The position numbers and the translations under genes are program-made. Below are positions 53,023-60,447 of a stretch of DNA of 64,000 nt, piece after piece (position 1 is the stretch's first letter; each line of letters opens with the position of its first letter). The stretch is from Rhodobacterales bacterium HKCCE4037 (GTDB lineage Bacteria > Pseudomonadota > Alphaproteobacteria > Rhodobacterales > Rhodobacteraceae). The stretch is from the NCBI GenBank assembly GCA_015689645.1, contig WVSM01000002.1:62001-126000 (forward strand), in the 5' to 3' direction. Below the pieces are notes generated by a model. That model saw nothing but the letters and a program-made list of their open reading frames with translations. It had not been told where the DNA came from and did not search any database.

Positions 53023-53693
53023 GGGTGTCCCTCCTCAAGGTCAGGGGTGGATGCCGGCCGCGCCGCTGCGCTCAGGGCCGTCATGTCCAGGATAAGCTTG
53101 CGAAACAGAAGTGCCGCCGGAATCGCCGTCACCGACGACACGACATCCAGCGTGGTGCCGGTGCGAAACTCTTCGATCGTCGCGGCACTGAAATTGATGT
53201 TGTTGCCGATGGCCGCGACAAGGGATCCCGCCACCCACAGCAACCACCAGACGATGCCCCATGCAGGCCACACCGGCCCGCCGTGGCCAGCCAGGCCATC
53301 CCATGTCTGGCGCATCGCCTTGTAAGGCATCACGAGATTGGCGAAGGGCACGAAATACCAGCCCACCGCCCAGCCGGGCGTGATCATGCTGTCATCCTGG
53401 CGGATCGCGCGGGCATTGCTGGCCGCGCGGTAAATCCACATGCCGCTGGCGATGTAGCTGCCGAACAGCGTGATCAGGAACAGCCCAGCGACCAAGATGC
53501 CGGCATTGTCGATGCGCGTGGCCTCTGCCTCGATCTCGGCCTGCGTCAAAAGGTTCGAGTCGATATCGTCGTAGAATGCGAACAGCTCGAACGAATGCCA
53601 GGTGAACACGATCTCCGCGAGGCAATATGCCAGTAGGAAAATCGTCGCCACGCGCGCGGTTTTCGACAGGTCGTACGGCAGCCACGCACTCAT
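53019..53693 (-). CDS. DUF4328 multi-pass membrane protein
   Basis: A 224-residue membrane protein with about four to five helices (TARVATIFLLAYCLAEIVF, NAGILVAGLFLITLFGSYIASGMWIYR, VWPAWGIVWWLLWVAGSLVAAI). The signature WIYRAASNARAI, then TPGWAVGWYFVPFANLVMPYKAMRQTWDGL, is that of the DUF4328 family. Function unknown. It overlaps gltB by four bases at its end and the GFA gene by four bases at its start, so it is translated as part of the glutamate synthase cluster. Confidence 0.88.
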   Translation of the reverse strand: MSAWLPYDLSKTARVATIFLLAYCLAEIVFTWHSFELFAFYDDIDSNLLTQAEIEAEATRIDNAGILVAGLFLITLFGSYIASGMWIYRAASNARAIRQDDSMITPGWAVGWYFVPFANLVMPYKAMRQTWDGLAGHGGPVWPAWGIVWWLLWVAGSLVAAIGNNINFSAATIEEFRTGTTLDVVSSVTAIPAALLFRKLILDMTALSAAARPASTPDLEEGHP

Positions 53694-54148
53694 GCGCCAC
53701 CCTCCGCAACGTGCCGGTTCTTCGCTTCGTATTCCGCCTTGGTCCCGCGCCGATGCTCACCCGAAAGGGGCGCATAGGCCGGCGCGCAGTCGGCATAGAC
53801 CTCGGAAATCAGGGGAAACGCAGCCGCTTCGGGAAACAGGCCCGGCATCAATTCGTAGGGTGCGTCTTCTTCGTTATCCCGCAACCACAGGTTGCTACCG
53901 CAAATCGGGCAGAACGTCCGAACCGAGAACGCCGTCGGCGCATAGCTGACAACCGCGCCGCTGACGCTCACGGCCTCCGGGCTCGCCTGAAACGCACCCC
54001 ACGCAAGTCCGTTCGACTTCTGACAATTCCCGCAATGGCAGACACCCACGGCGGCGACATAATCGCCCTCCACGGTGATTGACACCGCCCCGCACAGGCA
54101 GGCGCCATCAAGACGGCCCGTCTTGCGGAAAGGGTCGGCGATGCTCAT
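53690..54148 (-). CDS. GFA family zinc protein
   Basis: A 152-residue protein of the glutathione-dependent formaldehyde-activating (GFA)/CENP-V family. Zinc ligands are complete: Cys17 and Cys19 (ACLCGAV), Cys37, Cys39 and Cys42 (CHCGNCQKSNG), Cys80 and Cys83 (CPICGSNLW). Many relatives have no known substrate, and no formaldehyde genes are nearby, so activity on S-hydroxymethylglutathione is not implied. It overlaps both neighbours by four bases in the run of genes leading into gltB. Confidence 0.9.
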   Translation of the reverse strand: MSIADPFRKTGRLDGACLCGAVSITVEGDYVAAVGVCHCGNCQKSNGLAWGAFQASPEAVSVSGAVVSYAPTAFSVRTFCPICGSNLWLRDNEEDAPYELMPGLFPEAAAFPLISEVYADCAPAYAPLSGEHRRGTKAEYEAKNRHVAEGGA

Positions 54149-54879
54149 TGCGCAACCCTCCAGACCGGGGCGGCGGGCAGCGCGCTCATCACGTCACCGC
54201 AATCGTATTCGGGCGTCATGGTGAGGAAATCCGGGTCACCCTCTTCATGGAACTCAACGGGGCTGAAGTTGCCCTCGGCGGTTTCGCCGCTGGGGGCCGT
54301 TACAGTCTCGATCCCGCCAAAAAACAGGCCGGCTTCGGGCCAGACGAATTGTGAGCCTTCGGTCTGGCGCGGCCCACCGCCAGTTTCCCATTGGTAGGAG
54401 AATTCCGTCACCAGAAGCGTGCGGCCATCAATCGTGACCTCGTCACCGGTCAGCCGGTCATATCCGGTGTAATCGCGCCGGAAGATGCCTTCGGCACGTT
54501 CTTCGCGGATTGAGAAGACCATCGTGTCGTTGCCGGTTTCCAGAAGCTCGCTCAGGCTCGCGGGGTCTTCTTCCGGTTCGATCAGCACGTCACGGCTTCC
54601 GCCCCGCAGGTCGAAGGCTTGCAGCCAGCGGAACTCGGCGTCGGTGTAATTCAGGTAAAATGGTCCGTCCTGATCCAGCGTCACCCGCCAATGGGTCCCC
54701 TCGGGGTCGCCCTCGCAGCGCCAGTGGTGCGACACGAGGCACGACCGCGACTGCACCGTCAGGAACGCCGTACATCCTTCGGGCACCTGGAACGTGCCCG
54801 GATTCTGCGCCAGCGCGGGGCTGGCCGAGACAAGGCCCAGCAGCGCGGCGTTTACCAGATGTTTACGAACGGAGCACAT
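54145..54879 (-). CDS. Exported protein of unknown function in the glt cluster
   Basis: A 244-residue protein with a signal peptide (ALLGLVSASPALAQ) and a beta-rich mature part with several cysteines (VPEGCTAFL, SRSCLVSHHWRCEGDPEGTHWRV, EYDCGDVM) that may form disulfides. No family recognised; HHWRCEGDPEGTHW looks like a distinctive core. It is the first of three overlapping genes ahead of gltB. Ribosome-binding site is weak. It starts 121 bases past the gltD stop, with an inverted repeat in the gap. Confidence 0.75.
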   Translation of the reverse strand: MCSVRKHLVNAALLGLVSASPALAQNPGTFQVPEGCTAFLTVQSRSCLVSHHWRCEGDPEGTHWRVTLDQDGPFYLNYTDAEFRWLQAFDLRGGSRDVLIEPEEDPASLSELLETGNDTMVFSIREERAEGIFRRDYTGYDRLTGDEVTIDGRTLLVTEFSYQWETGGGPRQTEGSQFVWPEAGLFFGGIETVTAPSGETAEGNFSPVEFHEEGDPDFLTMTPEYDCGDVMSALPAAPVWRVAQ

Positions 54880-54933
54880 TGGGTCAGTCGTCCTGTCTTT
54901 TCAATTTTCCGCAGAACCTGGGTCATCCAATTT

Positions 54934-54965
54934 TGTAGTTACGAATTCACTACGGGATAACTACA
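54934..54965. repeat. Inverted repeat between gltD and the downstream genes
   Basis: TGTAGTTA and TAACTACA are perfect 8-base arms around a 16-base spacer that itself contains ACTAC. The sequence is AT-rich for this genome. It could be a regulator site for the downstream operon (its start is 55 bases away) or a weak hairpin; there is no T-run. Confidence 0.5.
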
Positions 54966-54999
54966 GGTTCACTCCATCGGATTTCGGGGGGGCGGAGGG

Positions 55000-56499
55000 T
55001 TACTCCGCCGCCACGGTTTTGGGCATGGTCATGACCCGTTCAAGGATCGTATCCGCCGCCTCGCGACCATCGCGGATCGCCCAGACAACCAGCGACGCAC
55101 CACGCTCGATATCGCCCACGGCAAAGACGTTCGGCAGGTCGGTTTCATGGGTGATCGGCTTGGTCTTGACGGTGCCCCAGCGCGTCACGGCCAGTTCCGG
55201 CGTGTCCCACAGGGTCGGCAGATCCTCGGGCTCGAAGCCCAGCGCCTTGATGACCATGTCGGCATCTTCGACATAATCGGCACCTTCGATCACTTCCGGG
55301 CTTTGGCGACCTGTCGCATCAGGCGCGCCAAGGCGCATCTTCTGCACCATCACACCCGCGACGGAATCGGGATGCGTGCCTTCCTTGGCAATGCCTTCCA
55401 GCGCGGCGGGATCCTGCCCGGCCGGCCCGCCGGAGGTGAATCCCTTGGGGGCGGAAAGCCAAACGAATTCAACGCCTTCTTCTTCCGCGTTCTGAACCTC
55501 GCGCTGCGAACCCGGCATGTTGGCGCGGTCGCGACGGTAGAGGCATTTGACGCTCGCGGCCCCCTGCCGCGTGGCCGTGCGAACGCAATCCATGGCAGTG
55601 TCGCCACCGCCGATCACGACGACGCGCTTGCCGTCCGCGTTCAGTTCGCCGCTGTCGAAGTCCGGCACCGCGTCACCGAAGGATTTCCGGTTCGAAGCGG
55701 TCAGGTAATCAATGGCGCGGATGATCCCGGCCGAGCCCGATCCGGGGCCGGGCAGGTCACGCGACTTGTAGACACCGGTAGCGATGATGACGAAATCATG
55801 CTCCTCGCGGATCTCCTCCAGTGTGATGTCCTGGCCGACGTCGCAGTTCAGCTCGAACGTCACGCCGCCGTCCGCCAGCAGCTTGTTGCGGCGCATGACG
55901 ACGTCCTTTTCCAGCTTGAAGCCGGGAATGCCATAGGTCAGCAACCCGCCCGCGCGGTCGTGGCGGTCGTAGACCGTGACCTGCAACCCGGCACGGCGCA
56001 GACGGTCCGCCGCGGCGAGGCCACCGGGCCCCGCGCCGATAATGCCAACGGATTCAGGACGTTCCTCGGCGGGAGAGATCGGCATGACCCAACCTTCATC
56101 CCACGCGGTGTCCGTGATGTATTTCTCGACCGAGCCGATGGTGACAGTGCCGTGCCCGGACTGTTCGATCACGCAATTGCCTTCGCACAGGCGGTCCTGC
56201 GGGCAGATACGTCCACAGATCTCCGGGAAGGTGTTCGTCGCCTGGCTCACCTCATAGGCTTCGCGCAGGCGGCCCTCGGCCGTCAGCTTGAGCCAATCGG
56301 GGATATTGTTGTGCAACGGGCAATGCGTCTGGCAATAGGGCACGCCGCACTGGCTGCACCGCCCCGCCTGCTCCGCCGCCTTCTCGCGCGCGTACTCGCC
56401 GTAGATCTCGGCGAAATCCTCTTTCCGCTGGTCCGCAGCCCGCTTTTCGGGCATTTCCTTCCCAACGGTCACGAACTTCAACATCGGTTGCTTAGCCAA
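55000..56499 (-). CDS. gltD: Glutamate synthase (NADPH) small subunit GltD
   Basis: Transfers electrons from NADPH to the large subunit. The 499-residue protein has the N-terminal double cluster region (GRCSQCGVPYCQTHCP, CGRICPQDRLCEGNC), an FAD site (GIIGAGPGGLAAADRL), an NADPH site (VVVIGGGDTAMDCVRTA) and the terminal FAD motif (VFAVGDIERGASLVVWAI). The start is a TTG with GGGGAG seven bases upstream; the ATG five codons later has no such site. It is transcribed toward gltB but separated from it by three genes. Confidence 0.97.
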   Translation of the reverse strand: MAKQPMLKFVTVGKEMPEKRAADQRKEDFAEIYGEYAREKAAEQAGRCSQCGVPYCQTHCPLHNNIPDWLKLTAEGRLREAYEVSQATNTFPEICGRICPQDRLCEGNCVIEQSGHGTVTIGSVEKYITDTAWDEGWVMPISPAEERPESVGIIGAGPGGLAAADRLRRAGLQVTVYDRHDRAGGLLTYGIPGFKLEKDVVMRRNKLLADGGVTFELNCDVGQDITLEEIREEHDFVIIATGVYKSRDLPGPGSGSAGIIRAIDYLTASNRKSFGDAVPDFDSGELNADGKRVVVIGGGDTAMDCVRTATRQGAASVKCLYRRDRANMPGSQREVQNAEEEGVEFVWLSAPKGFTSGGPAGQDPAALEGIAKEGTHPDSVAGVMVQKMRLGAPDATGRQSPEVIEGADYVEDADMVIKALGFEPEDLPTLWDTPELAVTRWGTVKTKPITHETDLPNVFAVGDIERGASLVVWAIRDGREAADTILERVMTMPKTVAAE

Positions 56500-56523
56500 A
56501 CCACCGCTCCCCTATCCTGAGCG

Positions 56524-56546
56524 CCCCGTATATCGGGGGTGTTTTT
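56524..56546 (+). terminator. Terminator-like hairpin upstream of gltD, plus-strand sense
   Basis: CCCCG and CGGGG flank TATAT and are followed by GTGTTTTT on the plus strand. No plus-strand gene ends here, and gltD begins 25 bases to the left on the other strand. In the gltD transcript it would be a leader hairpin just before the ribosome-binding site. Confidence 0.35.
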
Positions 56547-56704
56547 GGAAAAAAAGACAGTCTTGCTGACGTATTTACGGAAAGATGCCCGGAAAGCCAC
56601 GCCTTTTACCGCTTGGAAAAGAACTAATATGACAGTTTAGTTTACCTATCTCTCAATTATCCTATTTAATTCAATAGCCTACGTAGACGCCGAATCTGAC
56701 AAAA
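56547..56704. other. AT-rich divergent intergenic region of gltD and uppP
   Basis: Must hold promoters for both genes. The part from 56620 to 56700 is markedly richer in A and T than the surrounding chromosome. No clean sigma-70 match stands out on either strand; TTGGAA and TTAGTT with an 18-base spacer (about 56615-56645) is the best plus-strand guess. Confidence 0.35.
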
Positions 56705-57508
56705 ATGAGCCTTCTTCACCTCCTTATTCTTGCGCTGATCCAAGGCATCACCGAGTTTTTGCCGATTTCTTCGTCCGGACACCTGATTCTCCTGCCGAAT
56801 CTCATGGGGATCGAGGACCAGGGACAGGTCATTGACGTGGCGGTTCATGTCGGGACACTCGGGGCCGTGATCCTCTACTTCTGGAGCGATGTGAAATCGG
56901 GTATCGCGGGCATCCCGCGCATGTTGACGGGCAAGCTCGATACGCCGGGGGCGAAGTCCGCCTTTCTGCTGTTGATCGCGACCATTCCCGTGATTGTCTT
57001 CGGCTTGGTGCTGGAGATCACGGGGCTCTATGACCAGCTCCGTTCGATCGCCGTAATCGGCTGGACCATGCTGATCTTCGGCGTTGTGCTTTACTGGGCA
57101 GACCAGAAAGGCCCCCAGCTCAAGCAATCGGATGATTGGTCGCCACGCGATGCCATCGTCATGGGGTTGTGGCAGGCGATCGCGCTGATCCCCGGTACGT
57201 CCCGCAGCGGGATCACGATCACGGCCGGGCGCGCGCTTGGCTACGATCGCGAAAGCGCCGCTCGCATCGCGATGCTGATGTCCATTCCAACGATCATCGC
57301 GTCCGGTATCTTTGCCGGGGCGGAGGTCATTGCCACCGCCGATGCAGCCGCCGCGCGCGACGGGGCGATCGCTGCTCTGTTCGCGTTTCTTGCCGCGCTT
57401 GCGGCGCTGGCCCTGATGTTCCGGCTTTTGCGCAGCGTAAGCTTCACGCCCTACGTCATCTATAGGGTCGTGCTCGGGCTTGTCCTGTTGGGGATAGCCT
57501 ACACCTAA
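56705..57508 (+). CDS. uppP: Undecaprenyl-diphosphate phosphatase UppP
   Basis: Integral membrane enzyme that recycles the lipid carrier of cell-wall synthesis; also linked to bacitracin resistance. The 267-residue protein has about eight helices and both conserved motifs: GITEFLPISSSGHLIL (about 14-29) and PGTSRSGITITAGRALG (about 162-178). The ribosome-binding site is not obvious. The end overlaps the convergent NDUFA9-like gene by four bases. Confidence 0.96.
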   Translation: MSLLHLLILALIQGITEFLPISSSGHLILLPNLMGIEDQGQVIDVAVHVGTLGAVILYFWSDVKSGIAGIPRMLTGKLDTPGAKSAFLLLIATIPVIVFGLVLEITGLYDQLRSIAVIGWTMLIFGVVLYWADQKGPQLKQSDDWSPRDAIVMGLWQAIALIPGTSRSGITITAGRALGYDRESAARIAMLMSIPTIIASGIFAGAEVIATADAAAARDGAIAALFAFLAALAALALMFRLLRSVSFTPYVIYRVVLGLVLLGIAYT

Positions 57509-58488
57509 CCTTCGCGAAGGTGACGCGCGCTTTCCTTGATGTCCGAATACTGGCCGGATGGGCGGTAGACATAGAGGTAGTCGTCCAGCACCGCGTCCAT
57601 CGACGTTGCCTCGATCCCGAGATCCGCCAGCGTCTGCGCGTCATCCCCGACGACATTGTCGTATTGGAGGGTGCGCACCTGGTCGCGCGTCAGCATGGAG
57701 TTGTTGAACAAGCCAAGCGTGGCAGTCTGAACCATGTCGAGACCCCAGGCGATGATCCGCGCCGCGAAGAACGGCATGTTCAAGACAAGCCGACGACGCC
57801 GGATCACCTCCAGCATGCGGTTCATCAACTCCCGGAAGGTCGCGACTTCAGGTCCGCCAAGCTCAAAAATGCCGTGTGCCTTGCCAAGGATGCCCTTCTG
57901 TGCGGCATGGGCCACGTCGTCGACATAGACCGGCTGGAACCCCGTATCCCCGCCTGCGATCGGCAGGACAGGCCCGAAACGCGTCATGGCGGCAAAGCGG
58001 TTGAAGAACGCATCCTCGGGTCCGAAGACCACGGAGGGGCGCAAGATCATGGCGGAGGGGAACGCCTGCAGCACTGCGGCCTCGCCTTCTGCTTTGGATC
58101 GGGCGTACAGGCTGTCGCTTTCGGCATCCGCACCAATTGCCGAGATATGCACCAGGGTATCGACGCCTTCTTCCTTCGCGAGCCGCGCGATGCGCGCAGC
58201 ACCCTCGTGCTGGACGGCGCCGAAATTGTTTTTCCCGCCCGCATCGAACGTTCCGACACAGTTCACGACGGCATCCGCCCCGTGGATCGCCTCGCGCACG
58301 GAATTGTCATCCCGGATATTGGAAAGGATCGGCTCCACCTGGCCGACGACGCCGTACGGCTTCACGAAAAGCGCCTCGTTCGGGCGACGGACGGCCACAC
58401 GGACACGCCAGCCTTCCTTGGCCATGCGACGGGCGATATAGCGGCCCACAAAGCCCGATCCGCCGAAAATGGTGACGAGTTTGGCCAT
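57505..58488 (-). CDS. NDUFA9-like NAD(P)-binding protein
   Basis: A 327-residue atypical SDR protein. It begins with a nucleotide-binding loop TIFGGSGFVGRYIARRMAKEGWRV, then has NCVGTFDAGGKNNFGAVQHEGA, LVHISAIGADAESDSLYARSKAEGE and ILRPSVVFGPEDAFFNRFA. This is the pattern of the complex I accessory subunit NDUFA9 and its alphaproteobacterial relatives, where a role in complex I or in quinone-related reactions has been proposed. AGGAG lies seven bases before the ATG at 58488; the open frame extends further but without similarity. Divergent from tamA. Confidence 0.9.
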   Translation of the reverse strand: MAKLVTIFGGSGFVGRYIARRMAKEGWRVRVAVRRPNEALFVKPYGVVGQVEPILSNIRDDNSVREAIHGADAVVNCVGTFDAGGKNNFGAVQHEGAARIARLAKEEGVDTLVHISAIGADAESDSLYARSKAEGEAAVLQAFPSAMILRPSVVFGPEDAFFNRFAAMTRFGPVLPIAGGDTGFQPVYVDDVAHAAQKGILGKAHGIFELGGPEVATFRELMNRMLEVIRRRRLVLNMPFFAARIIAWGLDMVQTATLGLFNNSMLTRDQVRTLQYDNVVGDDAQTLADLGIEATSMDAVLDDYLYVYRPSGQYSDIKESARHLREG

Positions 58489-58638
58489 ATGAAGGCTCCT
58501 CCGGTCGCGTTGTCGGTTTGGTGATACGTGGCAGCCCCTTAACCGGCAAGGCGCAAAACGTCTCAACTTTCCGCCGAAGGAAGCAGAACTAACTGTATAC
58601 CGCTGGCCTTTGGCAGCATCGCAATTTACGAATCGAAT

Positions 58639-60447
58639 ATGTCTGCGCGAATACCCCTTGTCCTTTCAGTCGTCCTCGGCCTCGGCGTGACTCCCGCGGC
58701 CGCCCAGAACGTTCAGATTCTTGCTCCCGAAGCGGACGAGGATTTGCAGAACCGGCTGCGCGCCGCTTCACTTCTCTTGCAGGAAACCGCCGAACCTCGC
58801 ACGGCGCAGGATATCGTCGCAGCCGCCCGGGCCGACTACGGCCGCCTTGTCGCCGCGCTTTATGACCAGGGCTATTTCTCACCGGTGGTGCGGATTGACG
58901 TCGATGGGCGCGAGGCCGCCCGCATCCCGCCTTTTGGCGCTCCAAGCTCGGTTTCGAACGTCACGATCCGCGTCACACCTGGACCGGACTTCACATTGGG
59001 AACGGCCGAGATCGGGCCGCTGGCACCCGACACGGAACTTCCTGACGATTTTCGTCCGGGCGGCCCTGCTTCCACCCCGCTTCTGCGTGATACCGCCGGT
59101 GCGGCAATCGACGCCTGGCGGATGGTCGGCAACGCGACAGCGGACGTTGCGGATCAACAGATCACGGCGCGCAACGGGCAGGCCGTTCTGGATGTCCGGG
59201 TCCGGATCGACCCGGGGCAACGGGTACGTTTCGGTGTTCTGAACCCCGAAGGTCACGAGCGTATGAGAACCGAGCGGATCCTCGCGATCGCCGGATTGCC
59301 CGAAGGTGCGGTGTTCTCGCCTGAGACATTGGATCGCGTCGAGGGACGGCTGCAGGATACCGGCGTCTTCTCGGCCATTGCGCTTCAGGAAGGCGAGGTC
59401 CGGCCTGACGGCACGATGGACATCACCGCGACACTTGTCGAAAGCCTGCCACGTCGCTTCGGCGCCGGTGTTGAATTTTCGACCAGCGACGGCCTCGCGG
59501 TGAGTGCATACTGGCTGCACCGCAACCTGTTTGGAGGCGCGGAACGTCTGCGCATCGAGGGTGCGATCAGCGGCGTCGGATCCGAAGGCATATCCACCGA
59601 AGACGTGGAAGGCATCGACGCGTCACTTGGCCTGCGCTTTTCCCGGCCGGCGACGTTTACCCCGGATACTACCGCCTATTTCGAATTGGGTGGCGAATAT
59701 CTGGACGAGCCTGCATTCACGTTGTCCACGGTTGGTGTGGAAGCGGGGGTGGAACACCGTTTTTCTACGGAATTGGAGGGCTCCATAGGCCTCCAAGCCG
59801 CTTATTTCGATCTTCGGGACGACTTCGGTGCACGTGAACTGGTTCTTGTCACGATACCGGCCTCGGTCACATGGGATCGGCGCGACGATCCATTGGATGC
59901 GCGTCGCCTGTTCTACATCTCGGCTGACGTGGAACCGTTCGTTGAACTGAGCAATCTATCGGGTGAATCCGTCGGCGCTCGGGTCTTCCTGGATGGTCGT
60001 GCCTATTTCGGGTTCGGAGAGGACAGGGCCAGCCGCATTGCTGTTCGTGCTCAGGCAGGCAGTGTATTCGGAGGGGTCATCGATGAAATCCCGCCCAGTT
60101 TCCTGTTCTTCTCGGGTGGCACCGGCACCGTGAGGGGGCAGGAATTCCAGTCGCTCGGCGCAACGCAAATGGGCGTCGAAACCGGGGGACGCAGCTTTGC
60201 AGGTCTGTCCGCCGAGTTCCGGCAGGATATCGGCGACACGAATTTCGGCGTCGTCGCCTTCGCCGATGCAGGCTATGTCGGCGCCGATGCTCTGGGCGAA
60301 ATGGGCGATTGGCACGCAGGCGGTGGGCTCGGCGTGCGCTACACGACGCCGTTCGGCCCGATCCGTGTCGATGTGGCCACGCCTCTGCGCGGTGAAGGCG
60401 TGGGTGAAGACCTGTTCCTCTACATCGGTATCGGGCACAGCTTCTGA
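58639..60447 (+). CDS. tamA: Translocation and assembly module outer-membrane protein TamA
   Basis: BamA-family outer-membrane protein of the TAM complex, which helps insert some outer-membrane proteins and may aid lipid transport. The 602-residue protein has a signal peptide (LVLSVVLGLGVTPAAA), POTRA-type domains up to about residue 275 (ILAIAGLPEGAVFSPETLDRVEGRLQDTGVFSAI is the clearest) and a C-terminal barrel. The barrel contains FSGGTGTVRGQEFQSLG (the VRGxxF-type lid-loop motif) and ends in aromatic LYIGIGHSF. The stop overlaps the tamB start (TGATG), as expected for a TAM operon. Confidence 0.95.
   Translation: MSARIPLVLSVVLGLGVTPAAAQNVQILAPEADEDLQNRLRAASLLLQETAEPRTAQDIVAAARADYGRLVAALYDQGYFSPVVRIDVDGREAARIPPFGAPSSVSNVTIRVTPGPDFTLGTAEIGPLAPDTELPDDFRPGGPASTPLLRDTAGAAIDAWRMVGNATADVADQQITARNGQAVLDVRVRIDPGQRVRFGVLNPEGHERMRTERILAIAGLPEGAVFSPETLDRVEGRLQDTGVFSAIALQEGEVRPDGTMDITATLVESLPRRFGAGVEFSTSDGLAVSAYWLHRNLFGGAERLRIEGAISGVGSEGISTEDVEGIDASLGLRFSRPATFTPDTTAYFELGGEYLDEPAFTLSTVGVEAGVEHRFSTELEGSIGLQAAYFDLRDDFGARELVLVTIPASVTWDRRDDPLDARRLFYISADVEPFVELSNLSGESVGARVFLDGRAYFGFGEDRASRIAVRAQAGSVFGGVIDEIPPSFLFFSGGTGTVRGQEFQSLGATQMGVETGGRSFAGLSAEFRQDIGDTNFGVVAFADAGYVGADALGEMGDWHAGGGLGVRYTTPFGPIRVDVATPLRGEGVGEDLFLYIGIGHSF

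Noticed and set aside
49105-53325. Very long plus-strand frames (737 and 537 codons) opposite gltB
   Set aside because: Antisense shadows of gltB; rich in Arg, His and Gly with no domain.
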